Assembly: GCA_003970805.2 (NCBI GenBank)
Contig: CP051152.1
Span: 1,116,001 to 1,180,000 of the forward strand
DNA length: 64,000 nt
Origin: Undibacterium piscinae
Lineage (GTDB): Bacteria > Pseudomonadota > Gammaproteobacteria > Burkholderiales > Burkholderiaceae_D
Direction of reading: 5' to 3'
In this document: positions 44,881 to 55,140 of the stretch, one piece after another
Layout of the letters: each line of letters starts with the position of its first letter
How positions within the stretch are numbered: the first letter of the stretch is position 1
Made by a program: the position numbers and the translations under genes
The notes under the pieces: model-generated
Told to the model about the DNA's origin: nothing
What the model saw: the letters and a program-made list of their open reading frames with translations, nothing else
Database searches by the model: none

Positions 44881-46284
44881 TTAGCGTAACGCGCGGACAT
44901 CAACAAAGTGACCCGCAATACCAGCGGCAGCGGCCATCGCCGGTGAGACCAAATGAGTACGCCCGCCCTGCCCCTGGCGTCCTTCAAAATTCCGATTCGA
45001 GGTGGATGCGCAACGCTCACCAGGCTCAAGCCGGTCGGCATTCATCGCCAAACACATTGAACAACCTGGCTCACGCCATTCAAAACCAGCATCGCGAAAT
45101 ATCTGGTCCAGACCTTCACGCTCAGCCTGATCTTTGACCAATCCAGAACCGGGAACCACCATCGCCAACTTCACATTGGAAGCACGAAACTTCCCGCGCA
45201 CTATTGCGGCAGCAGCTCGCAAGTCCTCTATCCTCGAATTGGTACAGGAACCGATAAACACTTTATCGATACGAATATCCTCGATCGCCATATTAGGCTG
45301 TAGCGCCATATAGGCCAGGGCTTTTTCCATGGCATCGCGTCTCACCGGATCTTTTTCCAGGTCCGGATCAGGCACACGCGCATCGATGGCAACCACCATT
45401 TCAGGGGATGTGCCCCAGGTAACCTGAGGCTTAATCTCAGCAGCGTTCAATGTCACCACCATGTCGAATTTAGCACCGGCATCCGTATGCAAACCCGACC
45501 AATATTCGACTGCGCGATCCCAATGCGGCCCAACCGGAGAGAACGGACGACCTTTAACGTAATCAATCGTAATCTGATCGACCGCGACCATACCAGCGCG
45601 TGCGCCAGCCTCAATCGCCATATTGCATACCGTCATCCGGCCTTCCATAGAAAGACTGCGAATAGTCGAGCCGGCAAATTCAATCGCATAGCCAGTCCCA
45701 CCAGCAGTACCTATCCGGCCGATAATCGCGAGAACCACATCCTTGGCGGTCACTCCCACTGGCATCACGCCATCGACCTGTACCAACATAGCCTTTGATT
45801 TTTTGGCGATCAGAGTTTGTGTCGCAAGCACATGCTCGACTTCCGAAGTTCCAATACCATGCGCCAGGCAAGCGAACGCGCCATGTGTAGAAGTATGGGA
45901 GTCACCACACACCACCGTCATGCCAGGCAATGTCGCCCCTTGTTCAGGTCCGATGACATGCACAATGCCCTGGCGTTTATCATTCATGCCGAAATAGGTC
46001 AGACCATATTGCTTGGCATTCGCATCCAGGGTTTCTACCTGCAAACGCGAAATCGGGTCATCGATACCGTTAATACGGTTCGTAGTCGGTACATTATGAT
46101 CTGCGACCACCAGATTTGCCGACAGACGCCAAGGTTGACGTCCGGCCAAACGCAAACCGTCAAAAGCTTGCGGGCTAGTGACTTCATGCAACAGATGGCG
46201 ATCAATATACAGAATGGCGGTACCATCCTGATCCTCATGGACTACATGGGATTCCCAAAGTTTGTCGTAAAGCGTCTTAAGCAT
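44881..46284 (-). CDS. leuC: 3-isopropylmalate dehydratase large subunit
   Basis: 467 residues. The three [4Fe-4S] cysteines are visible in [20 protein letters not shown] and [20 protein letters not shown]. Other aconitase-family marks: [34 protein letters not shown], and [20 protein letters not shown]. It forms the dehydratase with LeuD. It is the first gene of the leu cluster on the minus strand. Confidence 0.97.
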   Translation of the reverse strand: MLKTLYDKLWESHVVHEDQDGTAILYIDRHLLHEVTSPQAFDGLRLAGRQPWRLSANLVVADHNVPTTNRINGIDDPISRLQVETLDANAKQYGLTYFGMNDKRQGIVHVIGPEQGATLPGMTVVCGDSHTSTHGAFACLAHGIGTSEVEHVLATQTLIAKKSKAMLVQVDGVMPVGVTAKDVVLAIIGRIGTAGGTGYAIEFAGSTIRSLSMEGRMTVCNMAIEAGARAGMVAVDQITIDYVKGRPFSPVGPHWDRAVEYWSGLHTDAGAKFDMVVTLNAAEIKPQVTWGTSPEMVVAIDARVPDPDLEKDPVRRDAMEKALAYMALQPNMAIEDIRIDKVFIGSCTNSRIEDLRAAAAIVRGKFRASNVKLAMVVPGSGLVKDQAEREGLDQIFRDAGFEWREPGCSMCLAMNADRLEPGERCASTSNRNFEGRQGQGGRTHLVSPAMAAAAGIAGHFVDVRALR

Positions 46285-46339
46285 GATCTGATGTCTAAAA
46301 TGGAGTAAATCGTTGAGCGTAAATTTCGTTTAGCTCTTG

Positions 46340-46356
46340 ATTATGCCACAATTGTG
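46340..46356 (-). promoter_or_regulatory. Candidate leuC promoter element and palindrome
   Basis: On the minus strand CATAAT (46340-46345) lies about 55 bp upstream of leuC and is preceded directly by the perfect 10-bp palindrome CACAATTGTG (46347-46356). The palindrome would occupy the -10/-35 spacer. No good -35 is seen. Confidence 0.35.
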
Positions 46357-46415
46357 CAACGCAAAACCGCACAAACACATCAATTTAAGGAATCATAAGC
46401 TCAATATAAAAAATC

Positions 46416-46473
46416 AAAAACGGCATCAAATGCAAAATTTTCATTTGAAAATCAAGAACAAGTGCCGTTTTTT
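46416..46473 (-). terminator. Rho-independent terminator downstream of aroC
   Basis: AAAAACGGCA pairs with TGCCGTTTTTT, with an inner CAAATG/CATTTG hairpin. The A and T runs make it bidirectional. It separates aroC from leuC. Confidence 0.8.
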
Positions 46474-46518
46474 CCAGTTTATATTCAGTTCATTCCAAAC
46501 TGCCACGGAAGAAAGCAA

Positions 46519-47599
46519 TCAACCTGGCTTGACATCGCCACATTGCGCACGATGGCGCAATGCATGATCCATCAACACCAGCGCCAACATAGCCTCAGCG
46601 ATAGGCGTAGCGCGTATGCCGACGCAAGGATCATGGCGACCAAAAGTTTCCACCATGACGGGATTGCCCTCTTTATCAAGTGAACGCCGGGGAGTCCGGA
46701 TTGAGGAAGTCGGTTTAATGGCAATCGAAACAGTAATGTCTTGACCAGTCGAAATCCCGCCCAAGACACCGCCCGCATTGTTACCGACGAAACCATCCGG
46801 AGTCAATTCATCCCCATGCTCAGAGCCTCGTTGCGCAATAGATTTGAATCCGGCTCCGATCTCCACGCCCTTAACCGCATTTATACCCATCATGGCATAA
46901 GCAATTTCAGCATCCAACTTATCATAAATAGGCTCACCCAAACCCACTGGCACATGACAGGCAACAACATCAATACGAGCACCAATAGAATCGCCATCTT
47001 TACGTAGGCCATCCATATAATCTTCTAACTGAGCGATCAGCGCCGGATCGTTAGTGGGCGCAAAAAAACGGATTTTGCGAAACATAATCCCAGGAATCGA
47101 AAGGAATCAGGATGTCGCCCAACTGGCTCATACCACCTTTAAATATAGTACCGTATTGCTGAAACAGCCACTTCTTAGCAATCGCTGCAGCACCAACGAC
47201 AGGCGCTGTCAAACGGGCGGAGGAGCGTCCGCCACCACGAGGATCCCTGATGCCGTATTTATGCCAGTATGTGTAATCGGCATGCCCGGGGCGGAAAGTC
47301 TCGGTAATATTGCCGTAGTCTTTACTACGCTGATCTTCATTACGAATCAGTAGCGCAATAGGGGTACCGGTTGTTTTACCCTGATATACACCGGACAAGA
47401 TTTCGACGGTATCAGACTCCTGCCTTTGCGTGACATAACGCGAGGTTCCCGGCTTGCGCCTATCCAGTTCGGGCTGAATATCGGATTCAGACAAAACCAA
47501 TCCAGGCGGGCATCCGTCAATCACACAGCCAATCGCCGGTCCGTGCGACTCACCAAAGGTTGTCACAGTGAACAAGCTTCCAAAAGTATTACCAGACAT
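46519..47599 (-). CDS. aroC: Chorismate synthase, frameshifted mid-gene
   Basis: About 359 residues when one base is removed from the run of seven at 47062-47068. As written, the frame passes from [10 protein letters not shown] to a stop; with six bases it reads [20 protein letters not shown]. Motifs: [80 protein letters not shown], and downstream [39 protein letters not shown]. It makes chorismate, the branch point of aromatic synthesis. The rest is intact, so an error in the sequence is more likely than loss. It is divergent from the regulator at 47849. Confidence 0.94.
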
Positions 47600-47848
47600 A
47601 GTATTTACAATATAAAATTCAGGGATATGTGTATTTTAACAGCGATATAGTAGCTGCAAGATCAAACACCGATACGATGTACGAAGTTTCAAAAAAAATA
47701 CCTCAATATTGGTAATTTATCCAGTTAAATGATGATTTCCGGCACCTTCTTGTTTTATACTTGCTACGGATAACATGCCAAGAGACGATCTGATCTGCCA
47801 GAGTTGGCACCCAAAAAAGATAATTACATACGTGGAGTAGTACATCAG

Positions 47849-50104
47849 ATGAGCGCATTGATTCATTCTTCTGAAGATGATCTGGTTTTTTTAGATGAAC
47901 CAGAGACGCATGACGTCTCTTCCAAGAGCAAAGCAGCGCAAAAATGGCGCATCATGATCATTGATGACGATCCTGATGTTCATTCGGCGACTACTTTCGC
48001 TCTTGGCAGCCTGGAAATCCAGCACCGCTCCCTGAGTTTCCTGCACGCCTATTCCGCTTCGGAAGCACGCGACATTCTTGCGCACGAGGCCGATATCGCC
48101 ATTATTTTGCTAGATGTCGTGATGGAACAGGAAGATGCCGGCTTGCAATTGGTAAGCCATATTCGCAAAACTCTTGGCTTATCTGACGTGCGCATTATAT
48201 TGCGCACCGGGCAACCCGGCTACGCCCCGGAAATTGATGCAATTCGCGATTACGACATCAATGACTACAAGACCAAATCCGAACTCACCCGCACCAAGTT
48301 ATACACTGCGGTGACCTCTGCAATCCGTTCTTATGAACAAATCTGTGCCATTTCTGCAAGTCGTCGTGGCCTTGAGCTAATTATTAACGCCAGCACTGAA
48401 TTAATGGCATTACAAGGTTTGCAGAATTTCGCATCCGGCGTATTAATACAGATAGTCGGACTACTGGGCGGACAGGTTGACGGCTTTGTCTGCAGTCAAC
48501 AAACTCTCAATACCATAGAAAAAGTACCTTCTAGCGGAAATCCGGATGAGTTACGCATTCTTGCCACGACCGTCAGTTTTCAAGAATGGGGAGGCCAGGC
48601 CATCGCATCGGTAGCAGATCAACAGATTCAAGCGCATATCGAGCGCGCTCTGGAAACACGACACAATTTATATGAAAGCACTTGTACTGTCCTGTACTTC
48701 AGCAATGTGGCGCAACGCGAACTAACGGTTTACCTAAATACCGGTCTGCAATTGAACGAGATGGATAAGCGCCTGCTTGAAGTATTTTGCAGCAACGTCT
48801 CGGTCGGACTCGATAACGTCATGCTGACTTCACGTCTGCACAATTACGCATTCTACGATCCGCTGACAGGTCTTTCGAATCGACTTAAATTATTGCAAAC
48901 ACTCAATGAAACCTTGCAGTCGCCACTCAAGCAAGATAGTGCCTTGTCGTTGATTGACATTGATCATTTTGCGGAAACCAACGATGCCCTAGGTCATCAT
49001 TTTGGCGATTTATTGCTATGCTCAGTGGCGCAACGCCTGAGCAGGCATTTTGGCAATGAATATCAGATTGCCCGTGTTGGCAGTGATACTTTCGCCTTGC
49101 TAGGCAATGAAAAGATGGTGCGCCCTGATGAGATTCTCGCCTTATTCACCACGCCATTTGACGTAGATCAGCAAGATGTACAACTGTCAGCAACAATAGG
49201 TTTGGTGAAGCTGATTGACTACGAAGGTGATGGATCAGAGGCATTAAAGGACACCAATATCGCTCTAAAACGCGCAAAGACACATCAACGTTCGAGCTAC
49301 ACCTATTTCACCCGCGACATGGGAGTGGAGATTCGTGAGCGCGTGCGCATGATGCACGCTCTGCGCGGCGCATTCGAGAGCGAGCGCTTGTTTCTGGTGT
49401 ATCAGCCACAAGTAGACATGCGCACCGGACTAGCCGTCGGTGCCGAAGCCTTATTGCGCTGGAAAACCGAAGAAGGTAAATTCGTACCACCGGATCAGTT
49501 TATTCCGATTGCAGAATACTCAGGTTTGATCGTTGATATCGGCGAATGGGTATTGCGCAGCGCGTGCCACGAACTAGTGCATTTGCGCAGTCTCGGTCAC
49601 ACCGAATTCCAGATGGCAATCAATGTGTCACAGGCACAGTTTTCCCACCCTTTATTCATGCAAACCCTGCATCGTGCCTTACAGGATTCAAAAGCACCCC
49701 CTGCATGTATAGAGCTTGAAATCACCGAATCAATGGCAATGAAAGATCCAGAATTGCTGATTAAGACTCTGCATCAAATCAAGCAATTGGGAATACACGT
49801 TTCTATCGATGACTTTGGAACTGGCTTCTCGTCTTTGAGTCACTTGCAAAAACTCGATGTCGACAAACTAAAAATTGACCGGGCGTTCGTCAATGAAATC
49901 AACCAGGGTTCAGGCAATGCCAGCATTGCCAAAATGGTCGTGCAACTCGGACAAAGCCTGGAAATGGCGATTATTGCCGAGGGTGTAGAAACCCAGATGC
50001 AGGCGGATACCTTACTGTCATTCGGTTGCCACTTGGCGCAAGGTTACTTTTATGCAAAACCAATGACACAGGATGACTTACATGCGTGGCTAAAAGCTAA
50101 GTAA
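47849..50104 (+). CDS. Response regulator with DUF3369, degenerate GGDEF and intact EAL domain (c-di-GMP phosphodiesterase)
   Basis: 751 residues from the ATG at 47849 (GTGGAG upstream; a TTG at 47804 is also in frame). Receiver domain ~35-160: RIMIIDDDPDVHSATTFALG, phospho-Asp in AIILLDVVM, then YDINDYKTKSELT. DUF3369 ~165-330 (SASRRGLELIINASTELMAL). The GGDEF site reads VGSDTF instead of GGDEF, so synthesis is unlikely; it may bind GTP as an activator. The EAL domain has AEALLRWK, LEITESMAM, SIDDFGTGFSSL, KIDRAFV and AEGVETQMQ, so it should hydrolyse c-di-GMP. No cognate kinase is adjacent in an operon; a LytS-type kinase follows 380 bp on with its own regulator. Confidence 0.92.
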   Translation: MSALIHSSEDDLVFLDEPETHDVSSKSKAAQKWRIMIIDDDPDVHSATTFALGSLEIQHRSLSFLHAYSASEARDILAHEADIAIILLDVVMEQEDAGLQLVSHIRKTLGLSDVRIILRTGQPGYAPEIDAIRDYDINDYKTKSELTRTKLYTAVTSAIRSYEQICAISASRRGLELIINASTELMALQGLQNFASGVLIQIVGLLGGQVDGFVCSQQTLNTIEKVPSSGNPDELRILATTVSFQEWGGQAIASVADQQIQAHIERALETRHNLYESTCTVLYFSNVAQRELTVYLNTGLQLNEMDKRLLEVFCSNVSVGLDNVMLTSRLHNYAFYDPLTGLSNRLKLLQTLNETLQSPLKQDSALSLIDIDHFAETNDALGHHFGDLLLCSVAQRLSRHFGNEYQIARVGSDTFALLGNEKMVRPDEILALFTTPFDVDQQDVQLSATIGLVKLIDYEGDGSEALKDTNIALKRAKTHQRSSYTYFTRDMGVEIRERVRMMHALRGAFESERLFLVYQPQVDMRTGLAVGAEALLRWKTEEGKFVPPDQFIPIAEYSGLIVDIGEWVLRSACHELVHLRSLGHTEFQMAINVSQAQFSHPLFMQTLHRALQDSKAPPACIELEITESMAMKDPELLIKTLHQIKQLGIHVSIDDFGTGFSSLSHLQKLDVDKLKIDRAFVNEINQGSGNASIAKMVVQLGQSLEMAIIAEGVETQMQADTLLSFGCHLAQGYFYAKPMTQDDLHAWLKAK

Positions 50105-50405
50105 GCACTACGTTATGATGTATGCCGGGCGATGGTAAGCATCGCTTTTGCGCAAAACTCGCCGCCCTACTGATGAGCGCCCTCCCTTTGCTGTGACTTG
50201 TGTTTCGCTCACAAAGTTCATCAATGGCATCGAACGCCAAATGTACAGCGGTTTCCGCCCCTTCCGCGAGCGCCATCACCACTCAGGCATGACCATCGGC
50301 AACAATCCATTTTGGGCATTCTAGCCCCTCATTTTTGCAGACTGTCGCAAGACCGTAGCGAAACATCGCGGGCTTCTTTACAGTAACAGCATACAATCAC
50401 AAGTT
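50105..50405. other. Intergenic region, nothing recognised
   Basis: About 300 bp between two plus-strand genes. A 61-codon frame on the minus strand (50097-50282) has no recognisable content or ribosome site, and I leave it out. No clear terminator or promoter is seen. Confidence 0.4.
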
Positions 50406-50483
50406 ATGAGTCATAACCGTAAGCAAGGCTATCGTTTTCATACTTATCACTCAAACCAGAAAAATATCTTTCCAAAGAAGCCC

Positions 50484-51803
50484 ATGATGAACCCCGACAC
50501 TATCCGCAATGCAAAAGAACTAAGCGCGAATTTTATTCAATGGCTCAGCAAAGCTTTCGATGCAACCGCTGCTTGGGTAACAAAACTCTCCTGGTGGAAA
50601 TTTTTTCTATTCGCAATGCTAACCATCGCCGCTGGCGGGATTATGCAAGACACTTTCTTCACAAGCGAAGAAAGCATCACAATTAGCAAAACACCTAATG
50701 AAAAAAGAGCGCTCAATTCCAAACATACGATAGATGGCGATACGAATATAGAGATTGACGCGACCGGAATACATATTCGGAAAAACAATCCAAATGGAAA
50801 CTCGAAACAGATAGAAATCGACGGCAATGGTGTGCGTGTATTTAAGGACGACAAACATGCAGAATTATCCTCATCCCGCCCAAGTGGGCCACCAACGCCA
50901 CCGTTACCGCCTGAGTTACCGGAAATTTCCGGCATAGGCTCGGGTCAAAACGACATACACATTAAGATGCCTCCGGAAGTCGCGCAAAAAATCAGCGAGG
51001 AAATTGAGGACGCTGTGGCCGACGCAGCCGATCAGGAAGTGCGTAGCTACAAGAAAAAATCCTCTCAATGGTTCATCAATTTTGTGATGCTGGCGATCTT
51101 CGGCTTATTCGGAATGAAGGCACTAATGGGCGGCAAGGTAAGAGCCGAAGAAAAAGCCAAGGAAGCCAACGCCAGTGCTGAAAAAGAAGCCTTGCTCAGA
51201 CAAGTGAGTGAAGCGCAAATGCAAATGATGCAGGCACAAGTGGAACCGCACTTCCTGTTCAATACACTGGCCTCAGTCGAATACCTGATCGAAACCGATC
51301 CGCCACGCGCCGCTGCCATGCAGCGCAGCCTGATCTCCTACTTGCGCGCGGTGCTACCACAAATGCGGGAAAACGCCAGCACCACCAATCTGGGACGCGA
51401 AGCTGATATGGTCAAATCCTACCTGGACCTATTGAAGATGCGCATGGAAGAAAGGCTGGAAATCGACTTCATCATGCCCGAGGGCTTACGTAGTGCCTCG
51501 TTCCCGCCGATGATGCTGCAGTCCTTAGTGGAGAATGCCATTAAGCACGGACTGGAAGTCAAGGCAGAAGGCGGCATCCTACAATTTCGGGCTGAAGTGG
51601 CACACAATAAATTGCGCGTCACGATCTCGGATACCGGCCTGGGTTTTGGCGCGAAGCCAACTAACGGCACCGGTCTTGGCTTGCAAAATATACGGGAAAG
51701 ACTAAAGCTGATCTACAAAGAAAAAGCGCAAATGATCATTACTCCTAACCAACCGACGGGCGTTTGCGTTACCATAGAAATCCCTTACGAATTAGCCAAC
51801 TAA
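50484..51803 (+). CDS. LytS/YehU-family sensor histidine kinase
   Basis: 439 residues from the ATG at 50484; an in-frame ATG at 50406 would add 26 polar residues, and neither start has a good ribosome site. Two membrane segments: WWKFFLFAMLTIAAGGIMQD and FINFVMLAIFGLFGMKALMG, enclosing a ~160-residue extracytoplasmic part with Pro-rich PSGPPTPPLPPELPE. A short coiled coil leads into the His_kinase domain: the phospho-acceptor is in QVEPHFLFNTLASVEYLIET. The ATPase has LQSLVENAIKHGLEVKAEGG (N box) and VTISDTGLGFGAKPTNGTGL with GLGLQNIRERL. It partners the LytTR regulator 13 bp downstream. The signal is unknown. Confidence 0.92.
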   Translation: MMNPDTIRNAKELSANFIQWLSKAFDATAAWVTKLSWWKFFLFAMLTIAAGGIMQDTFFTSEESITISKTPNEKRALNSKHTIDGDTNIEIDATGIHIRKNNPNGNSKQIEIDGNGVRVFKDDKHAELSSSRPSGPPTPPLPPELPEISGIGSGQNDIHIKMPPEVAQKISEEIEDAVADAADQEVRSYKKKSSQWFINFVMLAIFGLFGMKALMGGKVRAEEKAKEANASAEKEALLRQVSEAQMQMMQAQVEPHFLFNTLASVEYLIETDPPRAAAMQRSLISYLRAVLPQMRENASTTNLGREADMVKSYLDLLKMRMEERLEIDFIMPEGLRSASFPPMMLQSLVENAIKHGLEVKAEGGILQFRAEVAHNKLRVTISDTGLGFGAKPTNGTGLGLQNIRERLKLIYKEKAQMIITPNQPTGVCVTIEIPYELAN

Positions 51804-51816
51804 GCGTTTCATTTAT

Positions 51817-52575
51817 ATGCCAACCGCAATTATTGCCGACGACGAAAGAATGATGCGTGATCAATTACGTTCACGCCTGGAACAGGTCTGGCCCGAACTG
51901 GAGATACTGGCGGAAGCCAAGAATGGCGAGGAAGCCATACAGATGGTAGCGACGCATCAACCAGACCTGGTTTTTTTAGACATCAGAATGCCGCTCAAAA
52001 CCGGGCTGGAAGCGGCCAGAGAAATCGGTGATAAAACCCACATCGTTTTTATCACTGCCTACGATCAATATGCAATCGAAGCCTTCGATCAGGGCGCGGT
52101 TGACTACGTGCTAAAACCAGCCGATGTCGAACGACTCGGCCGCACCGTAGAAAGACTAAAGGCCAGACTGAGCACCACCAGCGTACCCAACGATATGAGC
52201 ACAATGCTGGCGCAACTAGCTAAACAAATGGGAATTGCGGCCAAACCGGCATACCTGCAATGGATACAAGCTTCGATAGGACAAGAACTGCGTTTAATTC
52301 CAGTAGAGGAAATTCTTTTTTTCCAATCCGACGAAAAATACACCAGGGTACAAACCGCTAACTACGAGGCCTTGATCCGTAAGCCGGTACGCGACTTGTC
52401 CGAAGAACTTGATCCCTCGCTGTTCTGGCAGATACATCGCTCTACCCTAGTCAATGCTAAGGCCATCTCAGGAGTGGTACGTGATATGCGCGGCCGCCAT
52501 CTGGTGCAAGTCAAAGGTTTAAGCGAAAAACTGGAAGTGAGCCGTAGTTTCGTCCATCTATTTAAACAAATGTAA
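51817..52575 (+). CDS. LytTR-family response regulator
   Basis: 252 residues. Receiver domain 1-120: AIIADDERMMRDQLRSRLEQ, phospho-Asp in LVFLDIRMPLKTGLEAAREI, Lys in YVLKPADVERL. LytTR DNA-binding domain ~150-250: RLIPVEEILFFQSDEKYTRV, FWQIHRSTLVNAKAISGVVR. It is the AlgR/LytR-type partner of the kinase just upstream, in the usual LytS-LytR order. Family members bind direct repeats and control envelope, virulence or alginate genes; the targets here are unknown. Confidence 0.94.
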   Translation: MPTAIIADDERMMRDQLRSRLEQVWPELEILAEAKNGEEAIQMVATHQPDLVFLDIRMPLKTGLEAAREIGDKTHIVFITAYDQYAIEAFDQGAVDYVLKPADVERLGRTVERLKARLSTTSVPNDMSTMLAQLAKQMGIAAKPAYLQWIQASIGQELRLIPVEEILFFQSDEKYTRVQTANYEALIRKPVRDLSEELDPSLFWQIHRSTLVNAKAISGVVRDMRGRHLVQVKGLSEKLEVSRSFVHLFKQM

Positions 52576-53179
52576 GAACGAAAAGCTTACAACGGGCAGG
52601 TCTGAAACGCATATGTAATTGCAGGAAGACTGGTGCGATTTAAGGATTTTTCCAGCTGACTGAAAATATGCTGCCGCGCAAAATGCGGCAAACGGCTGCA
52701 CTAATGACAAGAAGATACACCACTTTTCGCATAAACGATGAGCACCGCTATTTACGCTAATTAAAACAGCCTTCTTTACCTTCGCACTCCCCACTCCGTA
52801 ATGCGCGGAGCGGGGGCGCAAATGGCTTTTTTATTGCCTCTCTCCGCCTCATTACTTCTACTACATCTTACTATCAACTACAAAACATCAATAGCGTAAG
52901 CTCTTCCTGAATTACCATACTATCGCCCTACAAGCATCAGAGAAATACAGGATTACAGTTATTCTCAGTACAGAAATATGCGTACCTATAACCGCCTGGC
53001 CGCCCAACCGACAAACATGTTTCATACTCCCCGCTAAGTTTAGGTTTAGTAACGGCGGATAACTATTGCATCCTGCAATATTCAAGAAACGAGATATAAA
53101 CGAACTCGTGCAAAAAACAAGCCATAAAAAAATGCCCCTGAGCTACGCTGAGGGCATTTTTATACTGAACGACAATTAC
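52576..53179. other. 604-bp intergenic region with two hairpins
   Basis: Between the convergent LytTR and pit genes. A GC-rich hairpin at about 52782-52819 (CTCCCCaCTCCG with CGGAGcGGGGGC) is followed ten bases later by six T and may end the LytTR transcript. A clear terminator lies at 53129-53161. The 300 bp between them are AT-rich and I recognise nothing. Confidence 0.55.
53129..53161 (-). terminator. Bidirectional terminator downstream of pit
   Basis: AAAATGCCC (53129-53137) pairs with GGGCATTTT (53152-53160), with an inner AGC/GCT pair. A and T tracts on both sides. It starts about 20 bp after the pit stop. Confidence 0.9.
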
Positions 53180-54190
53180 TTACAATACCTTAGTTCCTAC
53201 CCACCAGGCGATCGCAGCGACAAACGCAGATGCAGGAATAGTCAAAATCCATGCCCAGACGATGTTTCCGGCTACACCCCAACGCACCGCTGACATTTTT
53301 TGTGCCGAGCCGACACCTACAATAGCACCCGTGACCGTATGCGTAGTCGACACAGGAATACCCAGAGCGGTCGCCATAAACAAAGTGATAGCACCACCTG
53401 TTTCTGCGCAAAAACCACCGACTGGCTTGAGCTTGGTAATTTTCTGTCCCATAGTCTTAACGATGCGCCAACCACCAAATAAGGTACCCAGGCCAATCGC
53501 CGCATAACAGGAAATAACCACCCACATCGGCGGCATCTTATCCGCTTGACTGGAATAACCAGCCGAGATCAGCAACATCCAGATTATACCCATCGTTTTT
53601 TGTGCGTCATTACCGCCGTGCCCCAGACTAAACATCGAGGCAGATACCAATTGAAGACGACGAAACCATTTATCAACCTTCATAGGAGTCGACTTAACGA
53701 ACAACCAGGAAACAATCAACATCATCATAGAACCAAGGAAAAATCCTAACAATGGCGACACAACGATAAAAATTATCGTCTTGTAAAGACCGGTGGAAAT
53801 CAAGGCTCCGGTACCAGCCTTGGCAACCGCCGCGCCAACCATCCCACCGATCAATGCATGGGAGGACGACGAAGGAATGCCAAAGTACCAGGTAACGAAA
53901 TTCCAGAACGTAGCGCCGACCAGAGCGCCAAAAATCACGTAATGATCAACAATTGCAGGATCTATCGTGCCCTTACCTATCGTAGTCGCTACGGTTAAAG
54001 GAAATACAACGATGGCAAGTACATTAAAAAACGCGGCCATAGCGACCGCCTGCTGCGGCTTCAGTACGCCGGTAGAAACCACGGTGGCAATCGCGTTTGC
54101 CGCATCGTGGAAGCCATTCATAAAATCGAATAGTAAAGCCAATACCACCAGAAATATGATGACATACATGCTTATTTGGAAGGTTTGCAT
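53180..54190 (-). CDS. pit: Low-affinity inorganic phosphate transporter (Pit family)
   Basis: 336 residues from MQTFQISMYVIIFLV at 54190; the longer frame to 54232 adds an unlikely polar leader. About ten membrane helices. The two Pit repeats are marked by FDFMNGFHDAANAIATVVST and SMFSLGHGGNDAQKTMGIIW, and the second sequence signature by GIPVSTTHTVTGAIVGVGSA. It imports metal-phosphate with protons. It is downstream of a DUF47 (PhoU-like) gene, the standard two-gene arrangement, so the pair probably acts together. Confidence 0.95.
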   Translation of the reverse strand: MQTFQISMYVIIFLVVLALLFDFMNGFHDAANAIATVVSTGVLKPQQAVAMAAFFNVLAIVVFPLTVATTIGKGTIDPAIVDHYVIFGALVGATFWNFVTWYFGIPSSSSHALIGGMVGAAVAKAGTGALISTGLYKTIIFIVVSPLLGFFLGSMMMLIVSWLFVKSTPMKVDKWFRRLQLVSASMFSLGHGGNDAQKTMGIIWMLLISAGYSSQADKMPPMWVVISCYAAIGLGTLFGGWRIVKTMGQKITKLKPVGGFCAETGGAITLFMATALGIPVSTTHTVTGAIVGVGSAQKMSAVRWGVAGNIVWAWILTIPASAFVAAIAWWVGTKVL

Positions 54191-54327
54191 AGGGATCACT
54201 TCTCTTTTAAGTGCTGCCAGATCGGGCTGCACTAATACTTAACTAAAACTCAACTAACACTCAACAAATACGTATCAACAGTATCGTCAATACGGCATGC
54301 CTGCGACACAAGCATGCCGCCGCGACA

Positions 54328-54954
54328 CTATGCGTTCTCGACGATGATACCTTCAATGATGTTTGCAACATCTTCGCAACGATCTGTGACCGTTTCCAGA
54401 ATCTCGTAAATCGCTTTTAACTTGATCAGGTTACGGACATCCGGTTCATCGCGGAACAGTTTGGACATCGCTGCACGCATGACGTGATCAGCGTCGGATT
54501 CCAGCCTGTCGATCTCTTCGCAGATAGACAGGATTTCACGCGAGTTATCCATATTGTGTAACAGACCAACCGCCGCTTTAACTTTTTCCGAACAAGCAAG
54601 GCACAGTTCTGCCAAACGCTTGGCCTCCGGTGTGATTTCGCGGACATCATACAGAGAGATAGTCTGCGCTGCATCTTCCAGCAAATCGAGAATATCATCC
54701 ATGCGCGTAATGAGCTTATGGATATCGTCTCTATCTAAAGGAGTGATAAATGTTTTGTGCAGAAGTTCTATCGTATTGTAAGTGACCGTATCGGCTTGCT
54801 TCTCTATACCTTCTATTGCATGAACCCGGATTTCCAAGTCGTCAAAATTGGTCATCAAAGCGACCATCTCTTTCGATCCTTTGACGCATAACTCAGCATG
54901 CTGATTAAATAGGTCAAAGAATTTACCCTCGGTGGGCATGAATCGTCCAAACAT
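54328..54954 (-). CDS. DUF47 / PhoU-like accessory protein of the Pit transporter
   Basis: 208 residues, all helical, of the DUF47 family: MFGRFMPTEGKFFDLFNQHA, FITPLDRDDIHKLITRMDDI, AAQTISLYDV and RCEDVANIIEGIIVE are typical. Members resemble PhoU and are encoded with Pit transporters, whose activity they are thought to modulate. It is the promoter-proximal gene of the DUF47-pit pair, with 137 bp between them. Confidence 0.93.
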   Translation of the reverse strand: MFGRFMPTEGKFFDLFNQHAELCVKGSKEMVALMTNFDDLEIRVHAIEGIEKQADTVTYNTIELLHKTFITPLDRDDIHKLITRMDDILDLLEDAAQTISLYDVREITPEAKRLAELCLACSEKVKAAVGLLHNMDNSREILSICEEIDRLESDADHVMRAAMSKLFRDEPDVRNLIKLKAIYEILETVTDRCEDVANIIEGIIVENA

Positions 54955-55140
54955 TTTTTTCTCACTGAAAATAGAAAATTTCTAGAATTTATCCGAAAAA
55001 CACAAGGATCACCTGATTTCCCGGACACTGCTATACAACACTACGATGCAACATTACTGACAACTAATCAGAGCATCCTGACAACACCTGCTAGACATAT
55101 CAATTACTAGCAAAGCGGCTTAACACTACACTACTCACTA

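Noticed and set aside
50097..50282. 61-codon minus-strand frame downstream of the EAL regulator.
   Set aside because: No ribosome site, no domain, and it overlaps the end of the regulator gene; not supportable as a gene.
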